Assembly (NCBI RefSeq): GCF_000003815.2
Contig: NC_049995.1
Location: 6,618,342 to 6,682,341, forward strand
Source of the DNA: Branchiostoma floridae
Taxonomy: Eukaryota > Chordata > Leptocardii > Amphioxiformes > Branchiostomatidae
DNA length: 64,000 nt
Reading direction: 5' to 3'
Position 1 is the first letter of the stretch, and every line of letters starts with the position of its first letter. Under the pieces are notes generated by a model. It was not told the origin of the DNA. It worked only from the letters and a program-made list of their open reading frames with translations, and made no database searches. Shown here piece by piece: positions 48,167 through 58,955 of the stretch. A program made the translations under genes and the position numbers.

Positions 48167-51100
48167 AAGATTCTTATTTGTTTTCTCTCATACCGGTACC
48201 TTTGAATTTGGGGTCACATCTTCTTTTACGTATTCATTCTCAGATATCTTTTAGGCAGCTAAAACATGTTTGGATACGAGGCTAAAATACTAGTATACCG
48301 GTTCACGTGTAACGTTACATACTTAGTAGATTTTGTCAGCCATTGGGAATACTGAATAAAGGTAATGAAGCTAGGCTGTTTTTACAGCAATAATACTTTA
48401 GTACAATGTACTTCAAGGTTCTGTTGGACACCAAGCTACAATACTATCAACTGGTTCATGTGTCCATGGATTAGCAGCGACCTCTATCAGCCATGGGGAG
48501 TACTACAAGGAGATAATGTTGATGGGCTGTTCCGTGAACTTTAAAAAAATACTGAAAATCGTACAAAGCAGTCGCAAAATTAGCAAACATATGCCGTACT
48601 GCCAAAGCATATCGAAAACGGATACATAATTTTTGCCTGAAAAAGAATTTTTTTTCTTCTGCAGGGATGGTCAACATGACGATAAAGTACCAAAATGAGC
48701 AATTATGTTGTGTTGTAGCCTAATAATTGCACTGTACCCAGGACTGTAGTTGTAGAAATGAAACTTATTGGATAGTTGTAAAAGTGACACCAATATGGAA
48801 GCCATGAGTGTGGTTGCCAAGTTTGATGGTGATGCCAGTCTACCACACTAGTGTCACTTTTACCACACCAGTACATGTCTTGAATACAGGAATGATTGCC
48901 TTGTTGGCTCTGATACCATGTTTTGTCTCTTTAATTCTTGTTACAACATTCATCACAACATTATGGTGCCTATTTTTGAAATGTAGCCATCTTGTTGTTT
49001 TTTTCACCCATCTTTTTTTACGCCCTATCGCACTACTTTGCAGTCTGCAGAGGATGTCATCCATAAAATGTACTTGCTGTGGCCTTAGCCTTCATTAAAT
49101 TTCAGAATAAAGGAAACCTTCTTTTGGCAAAGCATTCTTAGTTCCAAGTATACGTTCACATCAGTTCGGGGTTCCCAGAAGATATTGATAATCGAAGCAC
49201 GGTGGCCTTAGTAAAACGTACAAGTCTGTACCAGTACTACTGCGCTCAATTTTTGGCAACGCCTCAGGGGCGTAGTATCAGAGTATCCGATTTGTTGTGC
49301 ACGTACAGTCGTACATACATTCTAAAGTACATTCCATAGACAGCATTAAGTCGTTAAGATGTGGAAAGATCTGTATAATACTGAGTGTGTGCCATTGTGC
49401 ATGTAGGGAATGCCAAGAAACGTTTTCTTGCTTATCCATGGAGAAATCAGATTTGCCCTGCCAAGTACGGTAGGATATGCGCTTACCCAATCGCAAAAAT
49501 GGACTAAATCCCAAGCAGCACTTCCCATTTTGACATGTTCTGGACATGTCCATGATAATTAAAGCATAGATTCAAGATTGCAAATGGGTTGTTTGTGAAG
49601 AATTCAAAAACGTATAGGTTAGGACCAGTTTGAGAATTTTATTATTCTTATCTTTTAAACAACAAGAACGACCCCCTCCTCCATTCAACACACTGCAATG
49701 TATACGTAGCCATTGTGCGTTTTCAAAATGAAAGAAATCATCGGGCAAATGTCAAGAAATAGACTTTATTACGACTTCAAACAATAGCATTACAAAGTAT
49801 ACCTACAGCGAAGAATATTGCTTTCGAGTTGAAATTCACAACAACAAAAAACATAAATATCAAGCCTAAAAAAACACATCTAAAACAAATGCAAACATTC
49901 TCACGTCACCATCGATGGAAGGAAGCGTTATTGATTTATATTTATCATTTGGCACTAAAGATTGAAATTCCATTTTTTCAGCACATCCGGCCTGATATAT
50001 ATACACAAAATTATAACAATCTCATACACACGTCTTTGGCTTGAAAACAGCACATATCACGATCTCTTAAGCATGATTTGAGAACAGTGACTAACTAGGG
50101 ATGGTATTGAAAGTGTCCATCTCTACATGATTGAGAAGTTTATTGTATAACTGTACATCGTCGTAAGATCTGCTTTTCCTATGGCCTTAAAAATCCCCTA
50201 TAGTAATTATATGCGCTTAGTCGCCTTCGAATTCCACTATAGTTTCAACGTCTTTAACTTAACTATACCAACTGTGCATGTATATATTTGTTATTTAACA
50301 TTTTTAATCAATACAAAATCTTCAAACTGGACAAGGATATATCACTTGGCTGTGTAAGTAGAACTCATCCTCCCACTTGACTTACACTTATTTTTGTGCC
50401 CATAAACATCTGTACTTTTTTAAGAGTTAATCAGTAGATGTCTCTTGTTCAGCAATGTATGTCATTGTAATTAAAAATGTCTAAAATATATACTCTGCTC
50501 TAGGTTCCCAATATAATACAGCCCACGTGTCAGATCACGCACACACAAAAATCCGTTTCAGAAGAGTACTGGAGAGCTCATAACAATCCACCTAAAACAT
50601 CAGGTCGGTTTTTAAGCTTAAAAAGAAACGAAACAATTAAAATGTAAATATTTTGTCATCCCTAGAATTGTTTGAACCTACGCTCTTTCTAGTCTTATTA
50701 TCAGTTTGAGTCAATATTTGTTATGCTGGAATAGATTGGCATTATCATTTTTCCACTATTTACACGTTTCAAGTTCGATGACATCGCTGTTACCTTTAAT
50801 CATAGACCCATTCTTGACTTAATTGTCCATGAATCACAGTGACTGCTGTTGGTATGAGACACTTCGATGTCTAAAATAAAAAAAAATCAACCCAAGCCAA
50901 TTGTATTGACCGATTTTTCAGTCACTCTATCAAATTTGGTCCATCTATTCAACACACACAAGCGCACACACACACATTTTTCAAATCAGTCTTTAACGCC
51001 CTCCGGTTATTGTAGGGAGTTAGGAGTTTATGTATTTTTCAATCCTAGAGTGATATAATTGCTATACATGTACCTAGTATATGCTCTCCAAACAGATGTG

Positions 51101-51263
51101 TGGATTCAACGCGTTATGTATATCTCTTTAAGTGAGTTGTGGTCAGTCTTGTAGAAAATGACTGCTTCACTTGAAAACCCCCAACAAAAAACGCGAACCT
51201 ATTTTGACAAGTAAAAAGTTGAAACCACACGTCTGCTTGGAGATTGAACCCGCGCATGCGCTC

Positions 51264-54200
51264 TCAGTCGGAGGGGTCCCGACAGTGAGAACAGTCGCGC
51301 ATTTCCTCCTGGAACAGCTCGATCTGAATCGTCGAGGAGTGCACGACGAATCTGCTGCGCACCAAACGGGAGGCTATGTCCAGCACCTCTTGGGGGTCCG
51401 CGTCGACGTCTGGATGAGATATATCGTAATAATAGAAGTTGGTAATTTTCAAGCAGATATCATAGTAGGAAATGAAAAAAACTCAACATTTTCCCGGTGA
51501 AATTTTGCTGTTTTCCTCTCAGTGATATAGGAAACGCTAATTCACAAAAATACATATCTTGTACCTTAACGCTTTTTTGGAAAATGGTTAAGAATAGCCT
51601 GATTAAATCTGGCTTATAGCAGCCCGACAAACATCCGCCGGCCCCATACCGGGGAGGGGCCAGTTACAGCCCTGGACAGCGGAGTTTGTGTTACACAGAC
51701 TAGGTTAAGAAAAGTGGAATTCTAACTGAAGGTGGTGAAGTTTACCGAACGTACGCGTGTTGCGAAGAGGCCGTCTTTTTACTCGGGTAATGTTGCTTGA
51801 AAAAAAAAAGTATTTTGAATTCTTAAGATTGAATTTGATTTGTGGATTCAATCGCTATCCTTTGATTTTGGTTTTTGGTTTAATTCGGATCTCCATTAGT
51901 GACTAGACTGGTATATCACTATTCCTCCAGGTGAAGGATAAAATCACCGTGTGGCTGATACTAGACGGAGCGGCACTGCACCATTGGCGTTGCCAAAACC
52001 TAGCGCACTTACCGACGGCGATGTGGACGGCCAGCGCGTTCTTGCCGACCGTCAGAGACCAGATGTGCAGCCCGTGGACGGCGTGTACTCCCGGGATCGC
52101 CTTCAGACTCTCCTTCACGGAGTTAAAATCCAACCCACGAGGGGTGCCTGCAAACAGACAAAAGATAGCAAGTAGAAGTGGGTACGATTTCAGTACAAAA
52201 TTTACGTTACTCGTACAAAACCGTTTTTTCCTGTTGAATCGGTCCAGAAAAACCGGACCAAAAAAATTAGTGGACCGTGTTTTGGACCGATTCGAAAATT
52301 GATACATTATACCGGCAGGTGTTCATGTGTTTGGGGGCTTACCGGCCCAAGAAAATAACAGAGTTGTTTTGAGTATCGCTCTTTCACAAGTTTTCAAATA
52401 CAGGTCTAGGTTTATGTCCAGATCTGGACCTGGACTGGATATATATAAATACGTATACCTGAATTTTCTGTACCGGTACATGATTGTATTGAATCACTCG
52501 TGGATGAAACAACATGAGCTTCAACACGGTCTTAGAAAATGAAGTTTTAAAAACAACTCGCAAAAATGCCAAAGTTTTAGCAAGGATTCACTAAAATGCA
52601 AATAGGGACACCAAGATGGCGCCGGACACAACTATGACGTCACGTCATGACGTACCTTCCATGAGCACGTTGACGGTGTCCCGCAGGATGCTGAGGGTGG
52701 TGATCAGCACCAGCACAGAGAACATGAAGGTGCAGATGGGGTCTGCTATGGCCCAGTCAGGCTAGGGAGTATAAACATGGTAAATTGGCAATTCTCAAAC
52801 TTACAATTTGGTAATAATGTGTTCGAACAACAGACTTTAAAAAATATTCAGAGGTGTAGACAAGTAAGGAATTGCACTGATTTATACCTGTCTGAACTAG
52901 CGAAAGGCATGCCAAGCTTGAGCCCTCCTTCTATTTTTTTTAAACCCCTGTTATGAACTTTATTAAGAGTAGCAGGAAACCAGCATTGAAGCTCGTGTGA
53001 ATCAAACATAGATCTAGCAAATCTAAGACAAAGTAAACTCCCTTCTAGCTTTCAGAGCTTTTAGTACAGAGGTTTAACATAGACATCAATTAGTGCTGCC
53101 AACTATTCACGAACCCACAGCACAAAACCGCAAGGCTTAAAGGTCCTGTGTCTCTAGTCTCAAAGCAGACCCAACGGTGCCTTAGAGATAGTATCAAAGC
53201 TGGCAAAGGAGTATAGCCGGCCAAAGGGAGATAGCCGGCTAAGGGAGTCAAACGGGCACCTGGTGCCGCTATACTAAGTCCCTGGCCAGCTTTGATACTA
53301 TTTCTAAGGCACCGTAGGGTCTGCTTGGAGACTACTGTGTCTCTTGGTTAACCCCACGGTTACACCGTAATCACTTACCCTGAAGTAAATGATGATAGCG
53401 GCGACCAGCACCCCCAGGCTCTGTACGAAATCCCCGACCACGTGGATGAACGCCGCCCGGACGTTCACGTTTTCTTTCCGGTTCTGCTCGCCTCCGTCCT
53501 CCCCCTTCTCCAGTAACTCCGCCTGCGGATCTCCCATCTGGTAACCCTGACTCTCGATATCAGTCCTCACGATTCCTTCCTCACACGACCTAATGCCGCC
53601 GTAATTATGAGGAATGCCGTTACTTTGGCAGCTTTTTGTCAACTTCTGACTCTCGTCGCATTGCTCGTTAGTACATGGACCGTCCGGTGTGTGACCTTTC
53701 CCAGATTGGTCCTGACCTTCGTGACCTGTTGGCATTTGACCCCCATTGCTCTGACCGTGACCTGTTGACACTTGACCCCCATTGATGTGACCGTGACCTG
53801 TTGACACTTGACCCCCATTGATGTGACCGTGACCTGTTGACATTTGGCCCCCATTGCTCTGACCGTGACCTGTTGACACTTGACCCCCATGGCTGTGACC
53901 GTGACCTGTTGGTATTTGACCCCCATTGCTGTGACTGTGATCCGTTGACATTTGACCTCCGTGGCTGTGTCCGTGACCTGTTGACGTTTGACCTCCGTGG
54001 CTGTGCCCGTGACCTTTGTCCCCGTGACCTTTACCCCCGTGGCTGTGTCCATGTCCGCTGAACCCGTGACTGTGACCGTGACCCCACTGATGGAGGATGA
54101 AACCCATTCTGTAGTGGACGAACAAAATGCTATTTAGCATCAACAACCTTAATATCAATATATTTTCAGATGCGTGCAGTAATATTATATGTACTCTAAA

Positions 54201-57105
54201 AAGCTATAACAAAAGTATTTTTGTGATCAGTTTCTTGACTCCCGTAAAGCATACAAAGTCAATCGGCATCGTTCATATTTCGTGGTGCGAAAAGCTTCAT
54301 GGAGGTAGTGATTCAGGCCAAAGGGTGATCGGAAGTCTAAACCGAGACGGGTGTTGCTACAGGCTCCCCTCGTCTTTGACTTCTGACGAACGACTATCTT
54401 TTGCAAAACTTTTGGCAAACATGATTTGTTCACCATTCTATAGATATGATAAAATTTAAACTACGTGTAGTGTATCCTTACGCCGATGAAGATTAAACAT
54501 CCAGGTAATAAGATACGCCAAATAGCAATTACTCAAGCAACAGGAAATGGCTTTGGAAACGGAGTCAGAGCATTTCAGGCAGAATCCACTACCTTTTGTC
54601 TACTGTCACTAACAAAAGCCGTATCCAGTTGCTTGAGTAACTGCTATGGCGTACGTGTACCTTTAGGCCTTCTCTATAATATCGTTGAAGAGGTTCATCA
54701 GTCACGTATGCAAACAGTTACAACAATTTTCATCAATCAATGACTGTTTTTTGTAAAGGAACAGTACATACCTCCCAAATTTTCGATGTCTACCAGTACA
54801 TCATCGTCAGGGGAATGACCTAGTCTCATTCTCGCGAGAGAACACGAGAGAACACTTCTCTATAATAATCTTCAAGCAGATTCCCGGTGGCATAAGCTGG
54901 CAAAGGAGGTCATCCACCTCCCGGTGCCCGTATGACTCACTTAGGCCGGCTATACTCATTGGCCAGCTTTGACACTGTCTTATGACACCGGAGGATCTGC
55001 TTGGAGATTACTCTAGTCTAGAAGAGCAATAATTTTTGGAAGCTCTTACACCAAATTGACAGCCACCCCACAGGAAGCTGTGATGAGCATGATCTTGGCG
55101 TCGATGTCCATGTCTCTGTGGATGACCCTCATCACGGCGTTATACACCAGGATCCCGGTCACCACCCAGATCAACAACACGGACACCAGGGCACCCATCA
55201 CCTCTGCAGCAGGCAAACATAAACATAAACAATAGAATATATGTGTATCAACAAGAACTGACGTCAACAATAGCGTAACATCATTTCCGCAACAGGTAAA
55301 CAACACACTGGCCAAAGTGATCTTGGACTTTATGTCAAGGGATCAAAGAAGCCTTTACAGCCATCCATAAACATAAACGGTGGGCGCCATAGCTTTCCTG
55401 CAACTTATGATCCACTGCTCTCCGAGTCACGTGTGCTATTTACATAGCGTGACATCACAGCAGCAGTGGATTGTTCATTCCTTACCAAGTAGTAAGTCCA
55501 TTTTTTTGTGTTGGAAATTACAGTTCAACTTTTTCCAGGAGTATTCAAATGAGGATTCGGTATATGATCAGCAATGATATTACGATTTCCAAGCAGATGT
55601 GACGTGTGAACTTACCTGCTCGGTAGTAGCCGAAGTTCATACTCTTGGTGGCGGGCCTTGTCGCGACCCAGATGGCGAACAGACTGATCATGAAGCTGGC
55701 GAAGTCCGTCATCATGTGGGCGGCGTCTGTCATGATGGCCAGGCTCCCGGCAAGGTAGCCGCCTGTCAATCACACATGCAAATTAGTGATGTCACTACAT
55801 GGACGACTTTTGTCACAGTGGTCAGATCGCTGTCAATCACACATGCAAATTAATGACGTCACCACATGGACGAATTTATCACAGTAGCCATGATGGAGAT
55901 AAGACAAAGGACACACACATACATCACGTGAATTTTTGTGATACCACGTGCCCATAACGTTATCGACAATCTCGGCCACCAAGATGACGCAGAGGTTGCA
56001 CATATATATCACGTGACGTATTGTGATATCACGTGACTATCACGTGACTTGCCGACCACCTCGGCCACTATGAAGATGAGGCACAGGATGCAATCGTGAG
56101 ATGACGTGAAATCACGTGACTTAGCGATCACCAGAATACACATATATCACGTGATCTACTGTGATTTCACGTGACTATCACGTGACTTACCGATGACCTC
56201 GGCCACCATGAAGATGAGGCAGAGGATGCTGGCCATGATGAGTTTCTTCCTGGCCGTGGGATCCACGGGTCGGCTCTCCCCCGTGTCATGGCAGTGCGAC
56301 CGGTAGTTCCTACCCAGCAAGTAATGTTCCTGCGAAATGTGTTGGCAATCATCAATATGATATCTTAAACGTCTTTCTTGTGGGTTATGATTAGTTAGAA
56401 CTGTTTTTGTCAATTATAGGTGGTTAATACCCAGCAAGTACTGTTCCTGGTAAACACGTTGATAGACATCACTTTTAATCGTCAAATGTCAATCTTATGG
56501 GTTACTTAGAACTGTTTTCATCAAGTATAAACGTGGAAAGGGTCAGTATTTATGTAGATCCTGGGTACTGTTCATGGGAAATACGTTAACAGGCATCACT
56601 ATGAAACGTTAAACGTCATTTTTGTGGGCTAGTTAGAACTGTTATCATCAATTATACAAATAAAACGGGCCGGTATTTATGTAGTTCCTACCCAGAAAGT
56701 ACTGTTCCTTGGAAATGTGTTAGTAGGCGTCATTATGAGATCTTAAATGTCTTTCTTGTAGGTTAGTTAGAACTTTTTTCTTTAATTACACAAATCGAAA
56801 GGGCTTGTATCAAAATGGCAATTGTTTGATATTCACTCCTTTAGAATCAGGAAAAAAAGCCTTGATTTATGATAAATGCCGAAATTGTCCTTCGGAGTAA
56901 ACAACAATAGAATTCGTTCCTAACAGGGCCATTATCCACATTGAGGGACATGGAGTTTCATTCAAGATGCCCGCTAGTTGCCATTCTCTCCACATACCCT
57001 CCCCGCATGTATAATGGTCCGTCCCTGATACGTACCTCGTCATCATCATTAGTGGACGTGTCCGTGATGAACGGCGTGCATCCACCTGGTCTTACGTCAC
57101 CGCCC
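51264..57105 (-). CDS. SLC30A: Zinc transporter, ZnT2/3/8 subfamily (SLC30A), 5' exon not found
   Basis: Exons 57105-57036, 56329-56191, 55762-55616, 55203-55050, 54108-53379, 52761-52656, 52147-52013 and 51409-51264, in phase; about 541 residues without the start. The protein is a cation-diffusion-facilitator Zn2+/H+ antiporter that loads zinc into vesicles. Six membrane segments are visible. The transport-site motifs are HMMTD in TM2 and HVVGD in TM5. An N-terminal HCH (SHCHDTGES) occurs in ZnT3/8, and the C-terminal domain ends [15 protein letters not shown], like ZnT2 (DMKDCQACQGPSD). The donor at 55050 rather than 55052 keeps frame (NLV|MGF). The TM4-TM5 loop is extreme: about 190 residues, with eight 12-residue His repeats, against under 20 in human ZnT2. 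The first exon must end two bases into a codon and was not located up to 64000; a Penelope-like fragment sits just upstream. Confidence 0.93.
51595..51693 (+). repeat. Dispersed repeat, CTGATTAAATCT family (copy 1)
   Basis: Shares tagcctgattaaatct, cttatagcagcccg, aggggccagttacagcc and gagtttgtgtt with the copy at 61757-61850. Lies in the last intron of the zinc transporter. Confidence 0.7.
53155..53334. mobile_element. MITE, AAGCAGATC family, full-length 180-bp palindrome
   Basis: Ends tagtctcaaagcagacccaa and gtagggtctgcttggagacta (last 20 shown in part), with long internal mirror symmetry (agtatcaaagctggc / gccagctttgatact). The 9-bp ctgtgtctc flanks it exactly (53146-53154 and 53335-53343). 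Confidence 0.9.
53727..54014 (-). repeat. Coding minisatellite: eight 36-bp units in the ZnT His loop
   Basis: Each unit encodes a 12-residue repeat of the form [12 protein letters not shown]. The first four keep most His; later ones read [12 protein letters not shown] or [12 protein letters not shown], losing potential zinc ligands. On the plus strand it appears as repeated gacctgttgacatttgaccc. Confidence 0.95.
54511..54654. repeat. Palindromic copy of the dispersed repeat, with hairpin-GAAA motif
   Basis: Two arms in opposite orientation (agatacgccaaatagcaatt, actcaagcaacagg; and ccagttgcttgagtaactgc, tatggcgtac). Between them the minus strand reads aggtag-tggatt-ctgcct-gaaa, a hairpin with base changes that keep pairing relative to the 48083 copy. 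Confidence 0.65.
54866..55010. mobile_element. MITE, AAGCAGATC family, 145 bp
   Basis: Ends taatcttcaagcagattccc and ggatctgcttggagatta, inner ggccagctttgacactgtct. The flanks (tctctataa / ctctagtct) are not a clear duplication. Confidence 0.75.
55763..56190 (-). repeat. ZnT intron composed of duplicated splice junctions
   Basis: The acceptor side is duplicated: the minus-strand acceptor gtgtgattgacag occurs at 55764 and again 67 bp upstream at 55831, with the surrounding atgcaaatta.tga.gtcac block. The donor side is present three times: the exon end with its donor (56191), a copy at about 56050-56095 (donor would be gcaagt) and a more decayed one at about 55965-56000. Nine CACGTG palindromes lie in the donor-side copies. 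Confidence 0.88.
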
Positions 57106-57158
57106 CTGTAACACAAGAAACATAGTCTCAGTACACCTCCTATACTACTCATTAAGGA

Positions 57159-57809
57159 TTGGCCGCTAGAGATGGTGTAGCCTCCTTCGCAGACTTTGGG
57201 AGCGGCGTTCGCTATTCACGGCTTTCAACATGGGCTGATAATGATACGATTTTTAAGACTTTATATCCGTACACAAAAATAAAGCGCTTACCAACAAGCT
57301 TTGTCATACTCCCGTACGTAAAAGACCTCTCAGAGGCCCTCAGGAGAATCTTTGACACGCACGGAGTCAAAACGTGCTTCAAATCCACAAAGACCCTGAG
57401 ACAGTATTTGGTTGCACCTAAGGATAAAACTCCAAAGGCTGATAAGTGTGGTGTCATTTACCACATTCCTTGCCAAGGCCAAAACATCCGTGGCCCTTGT
57501 CAGGAGTCCTACGTAGGTGAAACTAGCCGCGCTCTCAGAACCAGGTTTCTAGAGCATAGACGGCCCAGCTCAGTCAAAACATCGGAGGTGGCACAACACA
57601 TCCACATAGAATCTCCGGGACACTCTGTGGATTTCGAAAAGGTGGAGATACTTGATTCCGAACAGGATTACTTTCTCAGGGGAGTGAAAGAGGCCATTTA
57701 CATCAGAGCCCATCAACCTTCCCTCAACCGAGACGGGGGCCGATACCGACTGTCAAGCACCTTTGACCCTTTACTGACGTCACACTTCCGTTCCGGAAGT
57801 GCGACTTAG
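57159..57809 (+). pseudogene. Penelope-like element polyprotein fragment with GIY-YIG endonuclease
   Basis: An open frame of about 216 codons without an ATG start, so it is a 5'-truncated remnant lacking the reverse transcriptase core. It shows SFVILPYVKDLSEALRRIF and LVAPKDK, the linker seen after the RT in Penelope-like elements, then the GIY-YIG-type signature GVIYHIPC...C..SYVGETSRAL.TRFLEHR, a His-rich block (AQHIHIESPGH) and a closing EAIYIRAHQPSLNRDGG motif. In intact elements this nuclease nicks target DNA for retrotransposition. No internal stop is seen, so the insertion may be fairly young. It lies just upstream of the first visible zinc-transporter exon, in the opposite orientation, and may sit in that gene's first intron. 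Confidence 0.8.
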
Positions 57810-57917
57810 GTCTTGGGTCATTACAACTTGAGAAGGATCAGAGGACTGATCGAAAGCTTGTTGGTAAGCGCTTTATTTTCCTGTCCGCATATAAAGTCTT
57901 AAAAATCGTATCATTAT
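57159..57917 (+). mobile_element. 5'-truncated Penelope-like retroelement with 65-bp inverted repeats
   Basis: Carries the GIY-YIG-encoding end of a Penelope-like element. A 65-bp segment at 57238-57302 recurs inverted at 57853-57917 (about 90% identical by eye). Inverted terminal segments are a known habit of Penelope-like insertions. Just before the right arm, the string gaaggatcagaggactgatc then gaaagc again gives a hairpin followed by GAAA. Confidence 0.75.
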
Positions 57918-58302
57918 GTTAACTACCGTCACAGATGAACTTACATTCAAACATGGGCTGATGTTAGCCTCCATAGCAGGCTCTCTGGGCCCTTTTCGTC
58001 TTTGTTGTCATACTTTTGCTACCTACTTGGGGAAGGTTAGAATTACATCAAAAAGGGGATCATGACGATGAAAAGTACAAACCTGCACACCCCTCTGGAA
58101 TGCGATAAATGGAACATTCTTATACAGTATATAAACCTCAGTACGGAAGCCATGGGAATGTAACATTTGGGTGGCACTTCGGGGGTCAATAAATGCTACT
58201 AGTTCTAATATAGTACAAGTGGTTTTACAATACTCGGATATTTTATCATGGGAGAGAACAACTTTACGTTGAAGTGGTAGCACACCTCGTGCGTAGAGGT
58301 CC

Positions 58303-58660
58303 TGTAACAGCGGGGTTCAAGGACTGCTAAACTGAAGACGCCAAACGGCTTAGGCCTTTTGGCCGAACGGTTTGCACGTCTGGGTTTGTGCGATTGGCTG
58401 CCCGGGTTTGGACGAATCCCGGAGCGAGCTTGGAGTAAAAACTGTTCTACTCGCCTCTAGTGTTTCAGTCCTTCCCGGTGTGAATAGATCAAATAAATAT
58501 TCAGATATATCCAGCTTGTCTCTTCAGTACGAGCTGAGGTGCTACACCATAGGGCGGTTTACCGGGTATGCAATACAAAGACCTCAATGAAAAGTGGCCT
58601 GCAGGCCGATTTGAGCTTTCATGAATAAATAAAGGTTCAAACAAACAAACAAACAAACAA
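58303..58660 (+). mobile_element. tRNA-derived SINE, second copy, with (CAAA)n tail
   Basis: Begins gtaacagcggggttcaagga, a diverged match to the 31193 copy. The tRNA-like part reads ggctgcccgggtttggacga then atcccgg, then actcgcctct as in copy 1. It ends with gaataaataaaggttcaaac and further caaa repeats, a typical retroposon tail. Confidence 0.6.
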
Positions 58661-58684
58661 AAGATGACACCCCACCGGGGGCCA

Positions 58685-58870
58685 ATGACTGAGTTGTGCA
58701 CACGACTGTGTAACAACAGTTTGAGTCTATATGCCATAGTTCGCTGAAATCCATGCATAGACTTCAATGACCATGACAATTCTAAAGGTGGGGTCGCGAC
58801 AAAGCTTTTTGTTTCCCCACGAATTGGCGTTTAGAAAACAAAAACCGTAATGGCTGATTGCGTAACGACA
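58685..58870. repeat. Diverged duplicate segment (partner at 61925-62050)
   Basis: Both copies share gttgtgcacacgac, tctgaaatc/gctgaaatc, caatgaccatg or similar, and aaaggtggggtcgcgacaaa / cagggtggggccgcgacaaa in the same order. Nature unknown. Confidence 0.55.
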
Positions 58871-58929
58871 ATTTTGTTGACAAGTAGTTGTCTCTTCTTG
58901 CCTACCGAATCCGCTAATCTGAAAAATAA

Positions 58930-58955
58930 CATATATATATATATATATATATATA
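58930..58955. repeat. (AT)n microsatellite
   Basis: Perfect alternating AT tract. Confidence 0.9.

Larger units (their letters stand above)
44700..51263. other. Long region between PYCR and the zinc transporter, no gene recognised
   Basis: It probably contains both 3'UTRs, since the genes converge. Plus-strand AATAAA words occur at about 45697, 47340 and 47699; minus-strand AATAAA (TTTATT) is at about 49764. It also holds a 420-bp MITE (47498) and a dispersed repeat copy with a hairpin-GAAA motif (48083). Short frames here show no family likeness. Confidence 0.55.

Noticed and set aside
53727-54014. Regular 36-bp repeats as a possible CRISPR array
   Set aside because: Contiguous coding repeats without spacers, in an animal gene.
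53639-54052. 137-residue repetitive protein in another minus-strand frame
   Set aside because: Frame-shifted shadow of the His-repeat minisatellite of the zinc transporter.
57958-57990. Minus-strand ATG reading MEANISPCLN with a gtaagt donor as the zinc transporter's first exon
   Set aside because: The phase is wrong for the next exon; joining gives an immediate stop, and the alternative frame also holds a stop.
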